NCBI GenBank assembly: GCA_947631765.1
Contig: CANRMP010000010.1
Location: 1-64,000, forward strand
Direction: 5' to 3'
Origin: an uncultured Clostridia bacterium
Lineage (GTDB): Bacteria; Bacillota; Clostridia; Oscillospirales; CAG-272
DNA: 64,000 bases
Below are positions 19,615 to 30,100 of this stretch, piece by piece (positions within the stretch are counted from its first letter, which is position 1; each line of letters starts with the position of its first letter). The position numbers and the translations under genes were made by a program. The notes beneath the pieces were generated by a model. That model worked only from the letters and a program-made list of their open reading frames with translations, searched no databases and was not told the DNA's origin.

Positions 19615-20150
19615 CTTGTAATCACTTCCTTTACGCTCTCAAGACGGTGTTTCAGACTGCCGTCGATTATTGTACCTTCCATCTCTACAACAACGCCTCC
19701 GAGAATACTCTTATCAATTCTGTACTCCGCGTCAACAGATTTGCCGCTCACCTTTTCGAGCTTTGCGATAAGCTTGGCTTTTTCCTCATCTGTCAAGGGC
19801 TCGGCGCTTTTTACAAGCGCGTGAGACAAATTTTTGTTTTGCTCGTACAGCTTATTGTATTCAACTATACATTCAGACAGGATATCGATATCCTTATGCT
19901 CGCAAAGCAGCGATAAAAACGACACGACGTATTCGTGCGTATCGCCTTCAAACGCGTCTTTGAGTGTTTGAAGCCTTGTCGCGCGCGGTATGCCGGGAGA
20001 TAGAAGATAGTCCGCAAGCTGCGGGGCGTCTTCAAACACCTTTGCCACATGGGCAAGGTTGTTATATATCTCGGTTTGCGCGCCGCTCTCAACGCCAAGG
20101 GAAAAAAGCGCCATGGCGTATTCCTTACTTATCCCCATCTTGCTCCTCAC
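19611..20150 (-). CDS. atpH: ATP synthase delta subunit (stator)
   Basis: 179 residues with the helical N-domain ([10 protein letters not shown]) and C-terminal [20 protein letters not shown], the signature of F1 delta/OSCP, which joins the b stalk to alpha. The start at 20150 lies inside atpF; a second Met at 20138 (MGISKEY) is an equally good start and would give 175 residues. Confidence 0.93.
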   Translation of the reverse strand: MRSKMGISKEYAMALFSLGVESGAQTEIYNNLAHVAKVFEDAPQLADYLLSPGIPRATRLQTLKDAFEGDTHEYVVSFLSLLCEHKDIDILSECIVEYNKLYEQNKNLSHALVKSAEPLTDEEKAKLIAKLEKVSGKSVDAEYRIDKSILGGVVVEMEGTIIDGSLKHRLESVKEVITR

Positions 20151-20640
20151 CTATGCTTGAAATAAAAGAGTCAATAAGCGCGCGGTGATCCTCGGCGTTT
20201 ATTTCTCTTTCCAACATTTTTTCGGAAAGAGCGGTCGAAACGTAAACTATCTCGCGTTTAATGCCGTCCTCCGCCTTCTTTCTTTCAAGCTCGGCGTCGG
20301 CTTCGGCACGGGCGATAATCTGCTCCGCCTTGGCGCGGGTCTCGTCAAGAGTTTTACGGCTTTGCAGCTCCGCCTCTGCGGCGGCGCTTTTAATGATATT
20401 GTCGGCTTCAAGGTCTGCCTTTTCCATCTTTTCGTCCCAGCTCTTTTTCATTTCAAGCGCCGAGTCCTCGGCTTTTGCCGCCTTTTGATACCGGTCGTCA
20501 ATTGCCGCCTGCCTTTCGGCAAGCATCTTTTTTACCGGCTTAAAGAGAAATTTCTTGAAAATGAGAAAGAGTATCAAAAGGTTGCACAGCGAGACCAGTA
20601 TCTGCCAGAGGTTTATCGATATGACCTCCAGTGATTGCAT
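20125..20640 (-). CDS. atpF: ATP synthase b subunit (peripheral stalk)
   Basis: 171 residues: one N-terminal membrane helix (about 10-30, VSLCNLLILFLIFKKF) then a long charged coiled coil rich in Ala, Glu and Lys. It spans from the membrane to delta. GGAGGT precedes the ATG; the end overlaps atpH by 26 nt. Confidence 0.93.
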   Translation of the reverse strand: MQSLEVISINLWQILVSLCNLLILFLIFKKFLFKPVKKMLAERQAAIDDRYQKAAKAEDSALEMKKSWDEKMEKADLEADNIIKSAAAEAELQSRKTLDETRAKAEQIIARAEADAELERKKAEDGIKREIVYVSTALSEKMLEREINAEDHRALIDSFISSIGEEQDGDK

Positions 20641-20660
20641 CCTGCGTCACCTCCGCTTTC

Positions 20661-20945
<285 letters not shown>

Positions 20946-20957
20946 TCATACCTCCGA

Positions 20958-21875
20958 TTATTGTGAATTTGCAAGTTTCTTTTTGTTTTCTTTTTTCTTT
21001 TTGCGTTCAAAGTATATATCCGCCGGGAATCCTCCCGAAACATACAGCATTGTAAGCATGGCGAATATGAACGCCTGCAAACATCCGCTGAATATGTCAA
21101 AATAAATTGAAAGTATTGCGGGGATTCCAACCTGAAACAGGGGGATATCTTCCAAAAATCCCGGAAGCCACCCGAGCAGCTTTGAGGACAGCCCGCCGAG
21201 CGCTGTCGCAAGCAGAAGGGATATGACGGTTCCGGAAAGCACGTTTCCGTAGTGACGGAACGCCATGGAAAGCGGCGTTGCCACCTCGCTTATGATATTG
21301 AGCGGAGCAAGAAAGGGAACCGGCTCCCCAAAGCTTTTAAGATAGATCCAGGGTCCGCATTTCATTTTATAGTATGTAATCAAAATAAATACCAGTATTG
21401 CCCACCCCGCGACGACATTGAGATCTGAGGTCGGGGGGAAGAGCCCGATAAGCGTTGAAAGCGAGGACATGCCCGAAAGTGCCAGCATGGCGCAAATGAA
21501 GGGCGCAAAGCCCGCAAAATACTCTCCCATATTGGAAAGAACGAGATTTTCGGTCTTCTCTATTATCCATTCCGCCACAAGCGCACGCTTTGTCTCGACC
21601 CTTGCCCGTATTCCGTGAGTGAAATAAAGGCAGAGGAAAAGGGCAGATATCATAACAAGCCATGAATTTATCTGCGACTCGGTTATCGGAAGCCCGCCAA
21701 GGGGCAGGGGAATAGTAAAGAAAATCGCAGCGCCCGATATTTCAATCCCCTGTGGAGCGGGGATAAAAAGCACTTTAAGCGCCATTCCGAAAAGAAGCGG
21801 TAAAATCGCTCCGCATAACAGCAGTATATCCACAACCTTAAAGCGGCGTGTATAAACGCAGCCGGTTTTTGTCAT
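20958..21875 (-). CDS. atpB: ATP synthase a subunit (ion channel)
   Basis: 305 residues with five or six membrane segments and the conserved stator arginine in MAFRHYGNVLSG, the counterpart of E. coli Arg210. It forms the half-channels against the c ring. It is somewhat longer than average because of the N-terminus and a Lys-rich C-terminal tail (KKKENKK). AAGGAG before the ATG; 15 nt before atpE. Confidence 0.95.
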   Translation of the reverse strand: MTKTGCVYTRRFKVVDILLLCGAILPLLFGMALKVLFIPAPQGIEISGAAIFFTIPLPLGGLPITESQINSWLVMISALFLCLYFTHGIRARVETKRALVAEWIIEKTENLVLSNMGEYFAGFAPFICAMLALSGMSSLSTLIGLFPPTSDLNVVAGWAILVFILITYYKMKCGPWIYLKSFGEPVPFLAPLNIISEVATPLSMAFRHYGNVLSGTVISLLLATALGGLSSKLLGWLPGFLEDIPLFQVGIPAILSIYFDIFSGCLQAFIFAMLTMLYVSGGFPADIYFERKKKKENKKKLANSQ

Positions 21876-21931
21876 AGTTATAAACTCCTTGGTTACCGTA
21901 AATTGTCTTTAAATTATGTCTGTTTTAATTT

Positions 21932-22417
21932 TTAGTCGTTCTCGTCCTTGTCCGAGCTCTCGGAAAGGTCAAAATCTCTCTCGCCGTCCGAACGGCTTTT
22001 TTCGGGGTCGTTCCCGGGCGCTTTTGGCACTTCCGCATCGCCCCGTCTTATCATCGGACGAAGCATTATTGCAACGCGCGGGAAAAAGAGTGGCACAAGC
22101 ACCGCGATAAGATTAAAGCAGGAGGGCAAAAGCGCTCCGAGAAGCGCCACGGCAAAGAGAAAAAGCATTCTCATCGTGCTTGAAAATTTCATCAGCTCCG
22201 CCGCTTTATCCCGCGTTCTTGTCGTCGCCTTCTGCACTGTGACGCCGAGAAGAAAGAAATTCAAAACAGCAAACGTTCCGCTTAGCAGATTTCCGCAAAG
22301 CACCCGATAATCCCATTTGCCGATTATCAGAAAGACCGCTTGAAGAAGTGCGCTGAGGATAAGAACGAACGCCCCGATATACGCGACCTCGCGCTTTATG
22401 GTTTTGTCGATTTTCAT
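21932..22417 (-). CDS. atpI: AtpI-like membrane protein, first gene of the atp operon
   Basis: 161 residues with about four membrane helices (to about residue 118) and a long acidic cytoplasmic tail (SDGERDFDLSESSDKDEND). It occupies the usual place of atpI, 56 nt before atpB; AtpI helps c-ring assembly. Sequence conservation in this family is low, so the call rests on topology and position. The charged tail is longer than usual. Confidence 0.7.
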   Translation of the reverse strand: MKIDKTIKREVAYIGAFVLILSALLQAVFLIIGKWDYRVLCGNLLSGTFAVLNFFLLGVTVQKATTRTRDKAAELMKFSSTMRMLFLFAVALLGALLPSCFNLIAVLVPLFFPRVAIMLRPMIRRGDAEVPKAPGNDPEKSRSDGERDFDLSESSDKDEND

Positions 22418-22611
22418 AAATTAAAACGCCCTCCGCCGCACGCCGCCCAAAAAATAAAATACACATTAATTATAAATCTTTTTTTCGCGTTTGTCAAGCA
22501 AAATCGAAAGAAAGCGAGCATATGAAAAAACCTTTTTCAAGGCGTGGCTTTTTCGTCAATTTGAACAAAAAAATCTCCGACTTTTATGAAGCGTATTTGA
22601 TTACCTATTTA

Positions 22612-22640
22612 TTGACTTTCATGCGTGAACGCGATATAAT
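22612..22640 (+). promoter_or_regulatory. Promoter of the SGNH surface-protein gene
   Basis: TTGACT (22612-22617), 17-bp spacer, TATAAT (22635-22640). It lies inside an open frame that could be extended upstream to 22522 and so shows that the real start is the ATG at 22693. A short perfect hairpin GCCGAT-TAT-ATCGGC follows in the leader. Confidence 0.88.
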
Positions 22641-22692
22641 TTTTATAAGAAGCGCCGATTATATCGGCAAAAATACGAAAGGAAATAGATTC

Positions 22693-25600
22693 ATGAGAAA
22701 ACGCATTATTTGCATGGTTCTTGCAGCAGTCCTTTGTCTGACAATGCTTCCCGCCGCGATTTTCGGCACTGCAGACACGGTAAAGACCGAAACTGCCCCC
22801 GACGGCAGTACATGGACAATTGACGGCAACAACTACACAAGCAAAACGAGACTTTCATGGCCGGACTACAGCTATTATCCTCTTGGGGAAACCTCCGATC
22901 AGATAGTAACGCTCAGCGCCGACGTTAACGTCTCCAAGAAAGGCTATGAATCCATGGGCGAGGGCGGCAACATCGGATTCCTCTTTGGCGTTTCGGATAC
23001 CGATAACGACGGTAAAATCGAGGAAACCGGCGATTACTATTACCTTGTTCAGGTAGGCTCAAGAGATAACGAGCCTCTTATCGGAATTGAGCGAAACAAC
23101 AAGGTCTGGGGCGGCTGGGCTCAACAGGTAAATTACACCTACAGCGCAGGCGAAAAGGTGAACTTCTGCGTCACCTTCGACCCTGCCACAACTACATTCC
23201 TTGTATATGCAAACGGCAAGCTTGTAATATCCTACACCGACTCAGATCCCCTGCCGGGTAAAGGATACGGCCTTGCCTCAAGAGTAACAAACGGTACCTT
23301 TAAAAACGTTGACTGCGCAGTCGGCAAAACTCCCGACTGGATAAAGGATAACCGCACAAGCATAAGTCTTACCGAGGACCTTTATGAGTCTATTGTGGTT
23401 CCCGCCGGCAAGACTCTAAAGCTTGATCTTAACGGACACAGAATCACAGAAACTCTTGTAAACTACGGAAATCTGACGCTCACCGACAGCAAGGGCGGCG
23501 GACATATCGAGGTAAGAAAGGGATATATGAGTCAGTTGACCGACAGAGCGTCGGCAATTGACAACTTCGGCACTCTGACTGTGGACGGGGCAACGATTAT
23601 TTGCGTCGGCACCGGCGGCAGTACAGAGGCAGTCGGTATATACAACAGGCTCGGCGCCTCTCTTACCGTAAAATCCGGACTTATCCAGTCGATTACCGAA
23701 AAGGATAAATACGGCTTCGGTATTCAAAACCTCGGAACAATTGAGGAAATTTCGGGCGGTAAAATCACCTCCGAAATGGTATACAGAGTTAATACCAACA
23801 ACAACTGCGCAATCACCAATGACGGCGGTACCATAAAGAAAATCACCGGCGGCGAGATTTATGCGCGCACAAACGGAAACGGCAGCGACATGTACGGAGT
23901 TGCGATCCGCAACCGCAACGGCGCCACGATAGGCGAAATCTCCGGAGGCTATATACATACCGAGGTATTCGGCAGCGGCGTGGTTCTCGGCTTCGGTATT
24001 TATAACACCGGCAACAGTAAAATTGAAAAGATCTCCGGCGGTACGATTGAAGCGTATACCACGGCGACAAAATGGGTATTCGGTATCAAGAACGACTGCT
24101 ATATCGGTGAAATCTCAGGCGGTCTGATACGCTCCTATATCGACCACACCGACGGCAACAACTCAATTGCGGTAGCAAACCTCGGCAGCGGTGAAATTGT
24201 CTCCATTACGGGCGGTGTGTTCAGCGCAGACGGAATCAGCGGAGGCAAAATAGGTATTCGCTGTCAGGACAGCTCAAAAGTGACCTCTCTCACAGGCGGC
24301 GCCTTCTATGTGGCAGGCGACACTCAATACCTTGTGGGCACAAACACTTCGTCCGGCTATGAGCTCAAAGCGGGCGGCAGTGCAAATTACCGTTTTGTAA
24401 CGGCAACAGGCGCGCAAATCACCGAGGAAGTCACCGAAAACGGCATTGTTGCCAAGACAAACAGCAAGACCTACACCCTTTATGCAAATTCCGAAAAGGC
24501 AAGTATAGGAACAACCGTTTATAATACCGTGGCGGATGCAATAGCGGCGGCGGCAAACGGTGACGTAGTCAAGCTGCTCGGAAACAGCAGTACCGCGGTG
24601 AACGTCCCCGCGGACAAGAATATCACCATTGATTTAAACGGAACGACCCTTCGCGCAACGCTTACAAACCGCGGAACTCTGACGCTTAAGGACAGTGCTC
24701 AAACGGGCAGAATAATAACCAAGAGCGATGTCAACGGCGAGCTCTACACTGTGGATAACTTCGGCACGCTGACGGTAGACGGCGCAAATATTCGCGTGTT
24801 CGGACTCGGCGGTGGAACACAGGCGTTCGGCATCAAGAACGAAAAGAACGCAAATCTCACAGTCCTTTCGGGTAAGATCCAGTCAACCACCCGCTCCACA
24901 AACTTCGGCTTTGCCATAAAGAATTACGGAACAATTATTGAAATTGCCGGCGGCGAAATGGGCGCCGAAATCACGCTTCCCATCGGTGCTTCAAGCGGCA
25001 CAAACGTTATCGCAATAGCGCAGGTTGAAGGCGCCGTAATCAAAAAGATTTCGGGCGGAACAATTTGGGCAAGAAGCAACAACACCGGCGGCGACTCGTC
25101 TTACTCTTCGGCAATCCGCAATCAGGGCGGCTCGGTAATTGAAGAGATAACCGGCGGCTCCATGCGCGCTTTCGCACTAAAGAACGGCGACAACGGCAGA
25201 GTATCATTCGGTATATATAACGAAAACGGTACGATAAAGAAAATATCGGGAGGCTTTATTGCCGGCTACACCAGCGCCGAGCAGTGGACCTTCGGTATCA
25301 AGAATGACGTAAACGGCAAAATCGAAAGCATTTCCGGCGGATACATCTTTTCAGAAATGGATAACGGCAAAAACGGACCCAATTCGATAGCTGTCGCAAA
25401 CTGGGGCATAATCGGAGAAATCTCCGGCGGAACATTTTACGCGCTCTCATACAACGGCAACGGCACCACATACGCCGTCCGTACGACCGGAGCGGGACAC
25501 AGTGCAAATATCACGGGCGGAGCCTTCTATGCGGGTAAAAATACCAGCGACACTCTGCTTGCAAATGACGGCGGCGTTATAACCCTGCCCGAAGGCGCAT

Positions 25601-26508
25601 ACCTTGCCTGCGCGGATTCTGACGGCTTCCGCTATATCGAAAGCGCAAGTGATATCGCAGACGACGATATCGTAGTATATGCGCTCGGTTCCTCGGTAAC
25701 TCGCGGAGAGGCGACCAAGGGAAGATCCTTTGCCGACCTGCTTGATGACGCCGACAACGGCATAACGGTTATAAAGAGCGCAATTTCGGGTACTACCTTG
25801 GTCAGCAATAACAACGACGCGAACTCATACGTCGCTCGTCTGCAAAAAGACTTTAAGGGCTTGCCCGCACCCGACTATCTTATAGTTCAGCTTTCCACAA
25901 ATGACGCAACCCAGAACAAAGCGCTCGGAAGCCTTAGCAACGGCACTGATATCGCGGCATTTAATACCGAAACAATAATCGGCGCGATAGAATACATTAT
26001 AGCTTACGCCAAGGAAACATGGAACTGCGAGGTCATTTTCTACACCAATCCCAAATATGACAGCAACGCATATGCGGCAATGGTGAACGCAATGCCCGCT
26101 ATTTGCGAAAAGTGGGGCATAGGGCTTGTCGACTTCTACAATTACGGTTGTATGCAGCCTCTTGACAATCTGAACCCGCTGATGAACGATAATATCCATC
26201 CGAACGCAGTAGGTTATCAGTGGATGGCAGAGATATTCGAAGGCTATTTTAACGCAAGCGTTAATGACACTCTCCACGAATTTGAGGACGGACGCTGCGT
26301 CAAATGCGGAGCAAAGGCTGTCGATTACAACGAAGACCCGGGAGATAGCGGCCAAACCGGAGATGGCGGCGACACGGGCGACGGCGACGAGGAAGAGAAC
26401 ACTCCTACAACAGGCGACATTTCGGCAATAATTGCACTTGTTTCTATTGCCACTCTTGCCGGCGCGACAGCTTTGACCTTCTCTAAAAAGAGACATTCCG
26501 TTAAATAA
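22693..26508 (+). CDS. Wall-anchored repeat protein fused to an SGNH/GDSL hydrolase
   Basis: 1271 residues from the ATG with AAAGGAA upstream. Order: signal peptide (1-28); a beta-sandwich region (about 40-215) like DUF1080/LamG domains; two homologous halves (about 220-560 and 612-972) made of short repeats with the phrase I..ISGG.I, a pattern of right-handed beta-helices; an SGNH hydrolase (about 995-1192) with GSSVTRG (Ser), STND (Asn block) and DNIHP (Asp/His); a CVKCG half zinc ribbon; an acidic Gly/Asp linker; and an anchor with TPTTGD, a hydrophobic stretch and KKRH. The protein is probably linked to peptidoglycan by a sortase and deacetylates glycans; the substrate is unknown. It reads away from the atp operon. 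Confidence 0.83.
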   Translation: MRKRIICMVLAAVLCLTMLPAAIFGTADTVKTETAPDGSTWTIDGNNYTSKTRLSWPDYSYYPLGETSDQIVTLSADVNVSKKGYESMGEGGNIGFLFGVSDTDNDGKIEETGDYYYLVQVGSRDNEPLIGIERNNKVWGGWAQQVNYTYSAGEKVNFCVTFDPATTTFLVYANGKLVISYTDSDPLPGKGYGLASRVTNGTFKNVDCAVGKTPDWIKDNRTSISLTEDLYESIVVPAGKTLKLDLNGHRITETLVNYGNLTLTDSKGGGHIEVRKGYMSQLTDRASAIDNFGTLTVDGATIICVGTGGSTEAVGIYNRLGASLTVKSGLIQSITEKDKYGFGIQNLGTIEEISGGKITSEMVYRVNTNNNCAITNDGGTIKKITGGEIYARTNGNGSDMYGVAIRNRNGATIGEISGGYIHTEVFGSGVVLGFGIYNTGNSKIEKISGGTIEAYTTATKWVFGIKNDCYIGEISGGLIRSYIDHTDGNNSIAVANLGSGEIVSITGGVFSADGISGGKIGIRCQDSSKVTSLTGGAFYVAGDTQYLVGTNTSSGYELKAGGSANYRFVTATGAQITEEVTENGIVAKTNSKTYTLYANSEKASIGTTVYNTVADAIAAAANGDVVKLLGNSSTAVNVPADKNITIDLNGTTLRATLTNRGTLTLKDSAQTGRIITKSDVNGELYTVDNFGTLTVDGANIRVFGLGGGTQAFGIKNEKNANLTVLSGKIQSTTRSTNFGFAIKNYGTIIEIAGGEMGAEITLPIGASSGTNVIAIAQVEGAVIKKISGGTIWARSNNTGGDSSYSSAIRNQGGSVIEEITGGSMRAFALKNGDNGRVSFGIYNENGTIKKISGGFIAGYTSAEQWTFGIKNDVNGKIESISGGYIFSEMDNGKNGPNSIAVANWGIIGEISGGTFYALSYNGNGTTYAVRTTGAGHSANITGGAFYAGKNTSDTLLANDGGVITLPEGAYLACADSDGFRYIESASDIADDDIVVYALGSSVTRGEATKGRSFADLLDDADNGITVIKSAISGTTLVSNNNDANSYVARLQKDFKGLPAPDYLIVQLSTNDATQNKALGSLSNGTDIAAFNTETIIGAIEYIIAYAKETWNCEVIFYTNPKYDSNAYAAMVNAMPAICEKWGIGLVDFYNYGCMQPLDNLNPLMNDNIHPNAVGYQWMAEIFEGYFNASVNDTLHEFEDGRCVKCGAKAVDYNEDPGDSGQTGDGGDTGDGDEEENTPTTGDISAIIALVSIATLAGATALTFSKKRHSVK

Positions 26509-26627
26509 TCGCACTCGCACATCAGCATAAAAAACGGCATAACGAACGCGGGATCATTACGGCTCTCTATAATAGTAATATTGAGCGCTTAAGCCGCCAT
26601 ATTGAAAATCCGCTTCAATAAAACAAG

Positions 26628-26658
26628 CCTCCTTTGTACAACGACGGTGCAAAGGAGG
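26628..26658 (+). promoter_or_regulatory. Hairpin that hides the ribosome site of the 49-aa gene
   Basis: CCTCCTTTG (26628-26636) pairs perfectly with CAAAGGAGG (26650-26658). The right arm is the Shine-Dalgarno sequence of the ATG at 26664. As RNA the site would be closed unless opened by a factor or by translation. Confidence 0.65.
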
Positions 26659-26663
26659 TTTGC

Positions 26664-26813
26664 ATGTATGAGGGGTATACCGTCGGTCTGAGCTGGAAGT
26701 CCACAAGAGGTGTTGCTGCCGACAAACTGCGGAGAGACTCTCAAGGTTTGCTCCGTGAGAAACAGGCAAGAATAAGGGCAAAAATCACAAACTCACACGG
26801 CAGGGCTTTGTGA
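26664..26813 (+). CDS. Small basic protein, 49 aa, unknown
   Basis: ATG at 26664 is 5 nt after a full AAAGGAGG. The product begins MYEGYTVGLSWKSTRG and has a charged helix (DKLRRDSQGLLREKQARIRA); it is basic, has no membrane segment and matches nothing I can name. An array of palindromes follows at 26858. The ribosome site and clean codon structure support a real gene, but it could be part of a repeated intergenic element. Confidence 0.5.
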   Translation: MYEGYTVGLSWKSTRGVAADKLRRDSQGLLREKQARIRAKITNSHGRAL

Positions 26814-26857
26814 TATTACCAAGCGTGTGCAAAAAACGCAAAACTACACTTTGAAAA

Positions 26858-26930
26858 ATGATGTCGCTTGCGCTAATGATATTGCCCGCCGCGCGTAGCG
26901 CGGCTTGGCAATGATATGCGCCTTCGGCGC
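26858..26930. repeat. Array of hairpins separated by ATGATRT
   Basis: Three hairpins, each preceded by ATGATGT or ATGATAT: CGC-TT-GCG (26864-26871); ATTGCC/GGCAAT (26881-26886 with 26907-26912) enclosing GCCGCGC-GTA-GCGCGGC (26888-26904); and GCGCC-TTC-GGCGC (26918-26930). The layout resembles palindromic intergenic repeats that I recall from gut Clostridia. Confidence 0.7.
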
Positions 26931-27006
26931 GCGGTGGGGTTGTCAAGATAGCAAAAAATATTATATTTATGTCCCGACAAAAGCTTGCTAAACTTTAATA
27001 AAACAT

Positions 27007-27040
27007 CAACAGCCGCGTGAGTAACCTCACGCGGCTGTTG
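27007..27040 (-). terminator. Strong terminator of the Cys-rich surface protein gene
   Basis: Perfect 15-bp stem (27007-27021 with 27026-27040), loop TAAC, with ATGTTTTATT after it on the minus strand and GGTGTGTTTTT on the plus strand; it serves the minus gene and may block both directions. The rest of 26931-27107 shows no gene. Confidence 0.85.
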
Positions 27041-27107
27041 GGTGTGTTTTTGCCCGTTTGTCGGCGTTATTGCCTGACTTTGAATGGGACAATTATTTTA
27101 TATTATT

Positions 27108-30100
27108 TTATTTGGAGAGCTTTGCTCTCTTTCCGCGATATTTTTTCGAAACGGTAAGTGTTGCGACAGCCATGGCGCTGAGTCCTGCGATTGAGAACCA
27201 GAGAACAAAGCCGTCTCCCGTTTTTGAGCTTTCGGTCTTTTCCGATTCGGCGTCTGCCAGAACGTAGAGTGACAAGTGGTCGACGGTGAAGGTTATGTAT
27301 TTGCCGTCCTCACTTAGCGCTGTTGTGACTGCTGTCATCGCGCTGCCGTTTACGTAATATACAAGCGTTTTGCTTGCATCCCAGTCTTCGGGAAGCGGGA
27401 TTCTTATCGTAAGCGTTCCGTTTGGCTGTGCATTCTCTCCGGTCGCGGTATTAACAAGCCGTATATCGAATGGAACAAACGAGGTGTATTTCTTACCGAC
27501 TGTGGCAAGCACTGCCGAGAAATCCTTATCGGAGGATGTCAGTATATCGACAAGCAGTTCAATATCCTTATAAGATTCGGTCTTATCTTCGGGGATTACC
27601 GCTTCGACAAGAGTATCGGAGTCGACAAGTACGTCGGGCAGCTCGGTGTATGTGGGGTCTTTTGCTCCGCAGACTGTACATTCGCCCTTCTCATAGCTGT
27701 GAGCCGCATAGCCCTCGCGCTCGCCGCAGGTGCATTCCTTCCAGTGGTGCGTTTCATCCGACATCCAGTCGCCGAAGGAGTGCTCGTGAAGCTTTGGAAT
27801 ACTGCTTCCGGCTTCTATAATATTTTCGCATCCGAGGCAGTATGTGTCGCCTGTATAGCCCTCTTCGGTGGTCGTCGCATCTTTTTTATTGCGCAGCTCG
27901 GTGCCGCCGACGTGGTTGGTTAAATCTTTTTCTTTGTATTCGAAATTACATACTTCGCAATGCGCGCCGCTCTGACATGAGGAGGAGCCGCCGATATGAG
28001 GCATAAGGTCGCTGACAACTCTGCAATTTTCGTTTGTGCAGGCGGTGGTGTGTCCTTCGGGAAGTCCTTCGACGCGGCCGTTAAAGTTATGGCTTTCTTT
28101 GCCCTTGACTAAAACTCTTCCGCAATCGACGCAGACAATATCGACCGTGCAGTCGTAAACCGCCTCGGAGTGCTCGTGAGGCTTGCTTTCGACGTTGCCG
28201 CATATTGTGCACTTGCGTGAATGACTGCTTTCGTCCGATTCATAGCCGCCGTATATGTGAGAGGAGCGGGCTTCTTCGTTGAGGGCTCCGCAGATCGAGC
28301 ATTTCGGGACGTGGGTTGAGCCGTCATATTCAAACAGGGTGTATTCGTGCTTGTGAGGCTCGGACTTCTCTATGGTCTCTCCACGCTGTTTTATCTTACC
28401 GCACCCGAGGCAATAGATATCGCCGGTGTAGCCTTCCTCCCATTCGGTGGCTTCCTTCGCGTCTCTTATCTCTTCGTTTCCGACGTGATTGTCGGGGTTA
28501 ATATTTCCGAATTTGGTGTGGCATATTGCGCACTCCGCCTTTTCGTGGCAGTTTGCGGCAATTCCCACGCTGTGCTCTTCAAGCTTTGTCTGGTCGCAGT
28601 CGGGGTTAGAGCAGACAAGCTTGTGCCCGCTCTCGGTATGTCCCGAATCGGCGGCAACCCAAGAATGCTCTGCGGCGCCCTCGACAAGGACGAATCCGCA
28701 ATCCTTACATTTTGTCGCGGTGGTGCAGTCGCGGTCTGCAAGCGGAATGTGGTCGTATTTTTCCACGCACTCGCATCCGGGATTCGAGCATACTCTGTAA
28801 TGGTACTCGCCGCTTATCAGCCAATCGCCGGTATAATTATGTGAGGTTCCCTCGCGCACAACTCTCTCGCATACGGAGCACTTGACAGCCTTTGTGCAGT
28901 CGCCCTCATAATGGCTTGTTGCCGACTTATCGTGAGCCTGAATATCGGTCTTGGCGCCGCAAAGCTTGCAGCGCTGCCAGTGATGTTCGCCGTCAGATTC
29001 GTATACTCCGTTGGGAATATGAGTTTTGCCGTCGACGTGTCCGCATTTTGTGCATTGTCCGTCAACGTAGGTGTGCTCTTCCTTAGTCCAGTCCGCGGTC
29101 TTTTCACAGTTCTTGTGACCGCAGAGAGTGACGTGATAATTGTCCATGTCTTCCTCATAAGGAACGTAAACGGTGCCCTTTACATGGAATGAGCCGGAGG
29201 TTATTTCAGAGCCGCACAATTCGCAGTTAATCCCGGTCATGCAGTTTCCGTCGTCCTTTCCGGAGCATAGCTCCTCAAGTACCACATTGCAGTTCTTGCA
29301 CGCCTTTTTGTGCCATTTTGTCGTGTGCTGAGGGGAGACTATCTGGGTGTATTTCCATTCATGCTCGGTCTTGGCTTCGGTTGTGATTTGACCGCAGACA
29401 GAGCATCTTACCTCGGTTGTGCAGTCTCCGTCATCAACCATCGGGGTGTGTTTTCCGGTCGCGTCGACCGAAATATAGTTTTCATCTCTTGTGCCGCAGA
29501 CAGCGCATTTTCTTGCCTTCAGTCCCGGCTCGCCGCAGGTCGGCTGAGTTATCCATTCTTCCAATGTGAACGTATGGTCGATCATAGGAGAGACGTTTTC
29601 ACGCGTTTTTTCGGTTATGCCGCATCTTTGGCAGGTGTGATATTCGTATCCCGCCTCGGTGCAGGTCGCAGGCTGTATCTTCAGCTTTCCCCAAATGTGG
29701 TCTATTGTGCCGTCGCCGTCGACAATACGCGTGGTGCCGCAGCGCGTGCAGACCTGTTCGTGTCCGTCGGTACAAGCCGAGGCATCAACGTCCTTCCAGC
29801 TGTGCCCGAGCGCGGGAACGGTTTCGGTGGGGCGGCTCGGGTCCTCCTTGCCGCATGTTATGCATACCCACGAATGTGTGCCTTCGCTCTCGCAGGTTGC
29901 TTTGGGGTTGTCTTTCGAAACGTATATGTGATCGCCGGGATATTCTTTTTTGTAGCTGTAGCCGCATACGCCGCAGTCGAACTGACGAATAAAGTTCTGC
30001 TGACAGTTGCCGTTTTGAATGGTTCTCAGCACGCCGCTGTGACCCTTGGGACCGTTGTCTGTACATTCCACAACGGCGCCGCAGTCCCTGCAAACCTTTT

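Noticed and set aside
22522..22692. N-terminal extension of the SGNH surface protein
   Set aside because: It contains a consensus promoter and would bury the signal peptide; the ATG at 22693 has its own ribosome site.
23340..25600. CRISPR-like array or tandem DNA repeat
   Set aside because: The repetition is at protein level (I..ISGG) with diverged DNA and no constant spacer length.
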